6,168 nucleotides of DNA. Source: Desulfobacterales bacterium (lineage in GTDB: Bacteria > Desulfobacterota > Desulfobacteria > Desulfobacterales > Desulfobacteraceae). A program made the position numbers and the translations under genes. The stretch spans positions 1 through 6,168 of the forward strand of contig JAKSAU010001231.1 of the NCBI GenBank assembly GCA_022361535.1. Reading direction: 5' to 3'. The notes below the pieces were generated by a model, which saw nothing but the letters and a program-made list of their open reading frames with translations, was not told the DNA's origin and ran no database searches. Positions 5,305-6,168 of this stretch are shown here, piece after piece; positions within the stretch are counted from its first letter, which is position 1, and every line of letters starts with the position of its first letter.

Positions 5305-6120
5305 ATGACGAATACAACACGAGCAAACGATACCACCCTCAAAGAACTGGAAGAGACTGCAAGGGCCATGGTTGCTGAGGGAAAAGGCATCCTGGCTGCA
5401 GACGAAAGCAGTCCAACTATTAAAAAACGATTTGATTCAATCAATGTTGAATCCTCTTTAGAAAACCGGCAATTTTACCGGGAACTGCTCTTCACCACTC
5501 AAGGGTTGGAAGACTATATCAGCGGTGTAATACTGTTTGATGAAACCCTAAGGCAGTCTGCCGCAAACGGTACCTCATTTTCGCGGGTTTTATCTGAAAA
5601 AGGAATCATCCCGGGTATAAAAGTGGACAAAGGACTCACAACGATACCCAACACCAAGGACGAAAAAGTCACCCAGGGGCTGGACGGTCTGAAAGAACGT
5701 CTTGAAGAATACAGGGAGCTTGGAGCCCGATTCACTAAATGGCGTGCAGTCATCCAGATTGGAGATCATCAGCCTTCTCAGTTGAGTCTGGCTATTAATG
5801 CACATACCCTGGCAAGGTATGCCGCCATTTCCCAAAGCCAAGGTCTTGTTCCGATTGTTGAGCCTGAAATCCTGATGAACGGTGACCACACTCTTGAGAC
5901 CTGCGAACGTGTGGCCCAATGGACGCTTGACAAGGTGTTTGATGAGTTGGGACGGCAGCGTGTCTCTCTGGAAGGCATGATTTTAAAGCCCAGCATGGTG
6001 ACACCCGGAGATCGTTGTCCTGAACAAGCAACCCCAGAGGCCGTGGCTCAATCGACTATTAAAATATTTAAACGGAGCGTTCCCGCAGCAGTCCCTGGGA
6101 TCGCATTTTTGTCCGGATGA
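5305..6120 (+). CDS. class I fructose-bisphosphate aldolase, cut short by an in-frame TGA
   Basis: This gives 271 residues of a eukaryote-type class I aldolase (normally about 340-360), which cleaves or forms fructose 1,6-bisphosphate through a lysine Schiff base in glycolysis and gluconeogenesis. Active-site marks are GKGILAADES (27-36, Asp33), GIKVDKG with its lysine near 107, RFTKWRAVIQIG (Lys near 146), VPIVEPEI (Glu near 187) and EGMILKPSMVTPG with the Schiff-base Lys228. The reading stops at TGA 6118-6120, immediately after AFLSG. The family continues with a second Gly and QS (the LSGGQS phosphate-binding loop). A product ending here lacks the last barrel strand, the phosphate-binding Arg (Arg303 in muscle aldolase) and the C-terminal tail, and should be inactive. 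The start has GGGAG about 10 bases upstream. The upstream codons look fully conserved, so the stop is recent, erroneous or recoded. Confidence 0.9.
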   Translation: MTNTTRANDTTLKELEETARAMVAEGKGILAADESSPTIKKRFDSINVESSLENRQFYRELLFTTQGLEDYISGVILFDETLRQSAANGTSFSRVLSEKGIIPGIKVDKGLTTIPNTKDEKVTQGLDGLKERLEEYRELGARFTKWRAVIQIGDHQPSQLSLAINAHTLARYAAISQSQGLVPIVEPEILMNGDHTLETCERVAQWTLDKVFDELGRQRVSLEGMILKPSMVTPGDRCPEQATPEAVAQSTIKIFKRSVPAAVPGIAFLSG

Positions 6121-6168
6121 CAGAGTTCTGTTCTGGCCACCTCACTTTTAAATGCAATGAACAGAAAT
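6121..6168 (+). pseudogene. in-frame continuation of the aldolase after the TGA (runs off window)
   Basis: The 16 codons after the stop read QSSVLATSLLNAMNRN in the same frame. They match the class I aldolase sequence that normally follows LSGG (for example GGQSEEEASINLNAIN in muscle aldolase). The frame is open to the last base of the window. Only one codon is aberrant: a GGA-to-TGA change would restore the family motif. Whether the gene is intact beyond the window cannot be seen. Confidence 0.8.

Noticed and set aside
6118..6120. UGA read as glycine, as in the SR1/Gracilibacteria genetic code.
   Set aside because: None of the other genes has internal in-frame TGA, and the transporter appears to end normally with TGA. 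The gene content does not fit those reduced lineages.

Overview
The window (about 43-44% GC by eye) carries five protein-coding genes or gene parts, and its long intergenic stretches are unusually structured. The gene mix suggests an anaerobic, sulfate-reducer-like bacterium (Desulfobacterota, perhaps Desulfobacteraceae). It includes a Tat-exported FmdE-type protein, a crotonase-family acyl-CoA enzyme and a eukaryote-type class I aldolase. This placement is an inference and is only moderately secure.

Layout, left to right. (1) 1-525, + strand: C-terminal effector-binding half of a LysR regulator of the ArgP/IciA type, whose start lies outside the window. (2) 633-1421, +: a complete crotonase-family protein that lacks both classical hydratase glutamates. 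(3) 1422-2238: an 817-base stretch without a convincing full-length gene. It contains a minus-strand, protein-like remnant that includes an 18-base tandem repeat. It also contains a structured leader in which one CTCCTGG segment can pair with a CCAGGAG on either side. One pairing makes a terminator-like hairpin; the other hides the ribosome binding site of a 16-residue ORF. (4) 2239-3324, +: a Tat-exported FmdE-domain protein. (5) 3325-3550: a convergent intergenic region with stem-loops. (6) 3551-4750, - strand: a 12-TM MFS drug/H+ antiporter of the Bcr/CflA type. (7) 4751-5304: a 554-base divergent intergenic region with a palindromic element beside the transporter start and a perfect hairpin upstream of the aldolase. 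(8) 5305-6120, +: class I fructose-bisphosphate aldolase, stopped by an in-frame TGA exactly where the family has the second glycine of the LSGGQS motif. The homologous frame continues after the stop to the window edge.

No operon is obvious. The genes are separated by 107 to 817 bases and look like independent units: a regulator, acyl-CoA metabolism, a periplasmic metal- or cofactor-type protein, an efflux pump and central carbon metabolism. The observations most worth following are the internal stop in the aldolase, the possible RNA switch upstream of the FmdE-like gene, and the catalytically atypical crotonase. I see no CRISPR array, tRNA, rRNA, insertion sequence or integrase.
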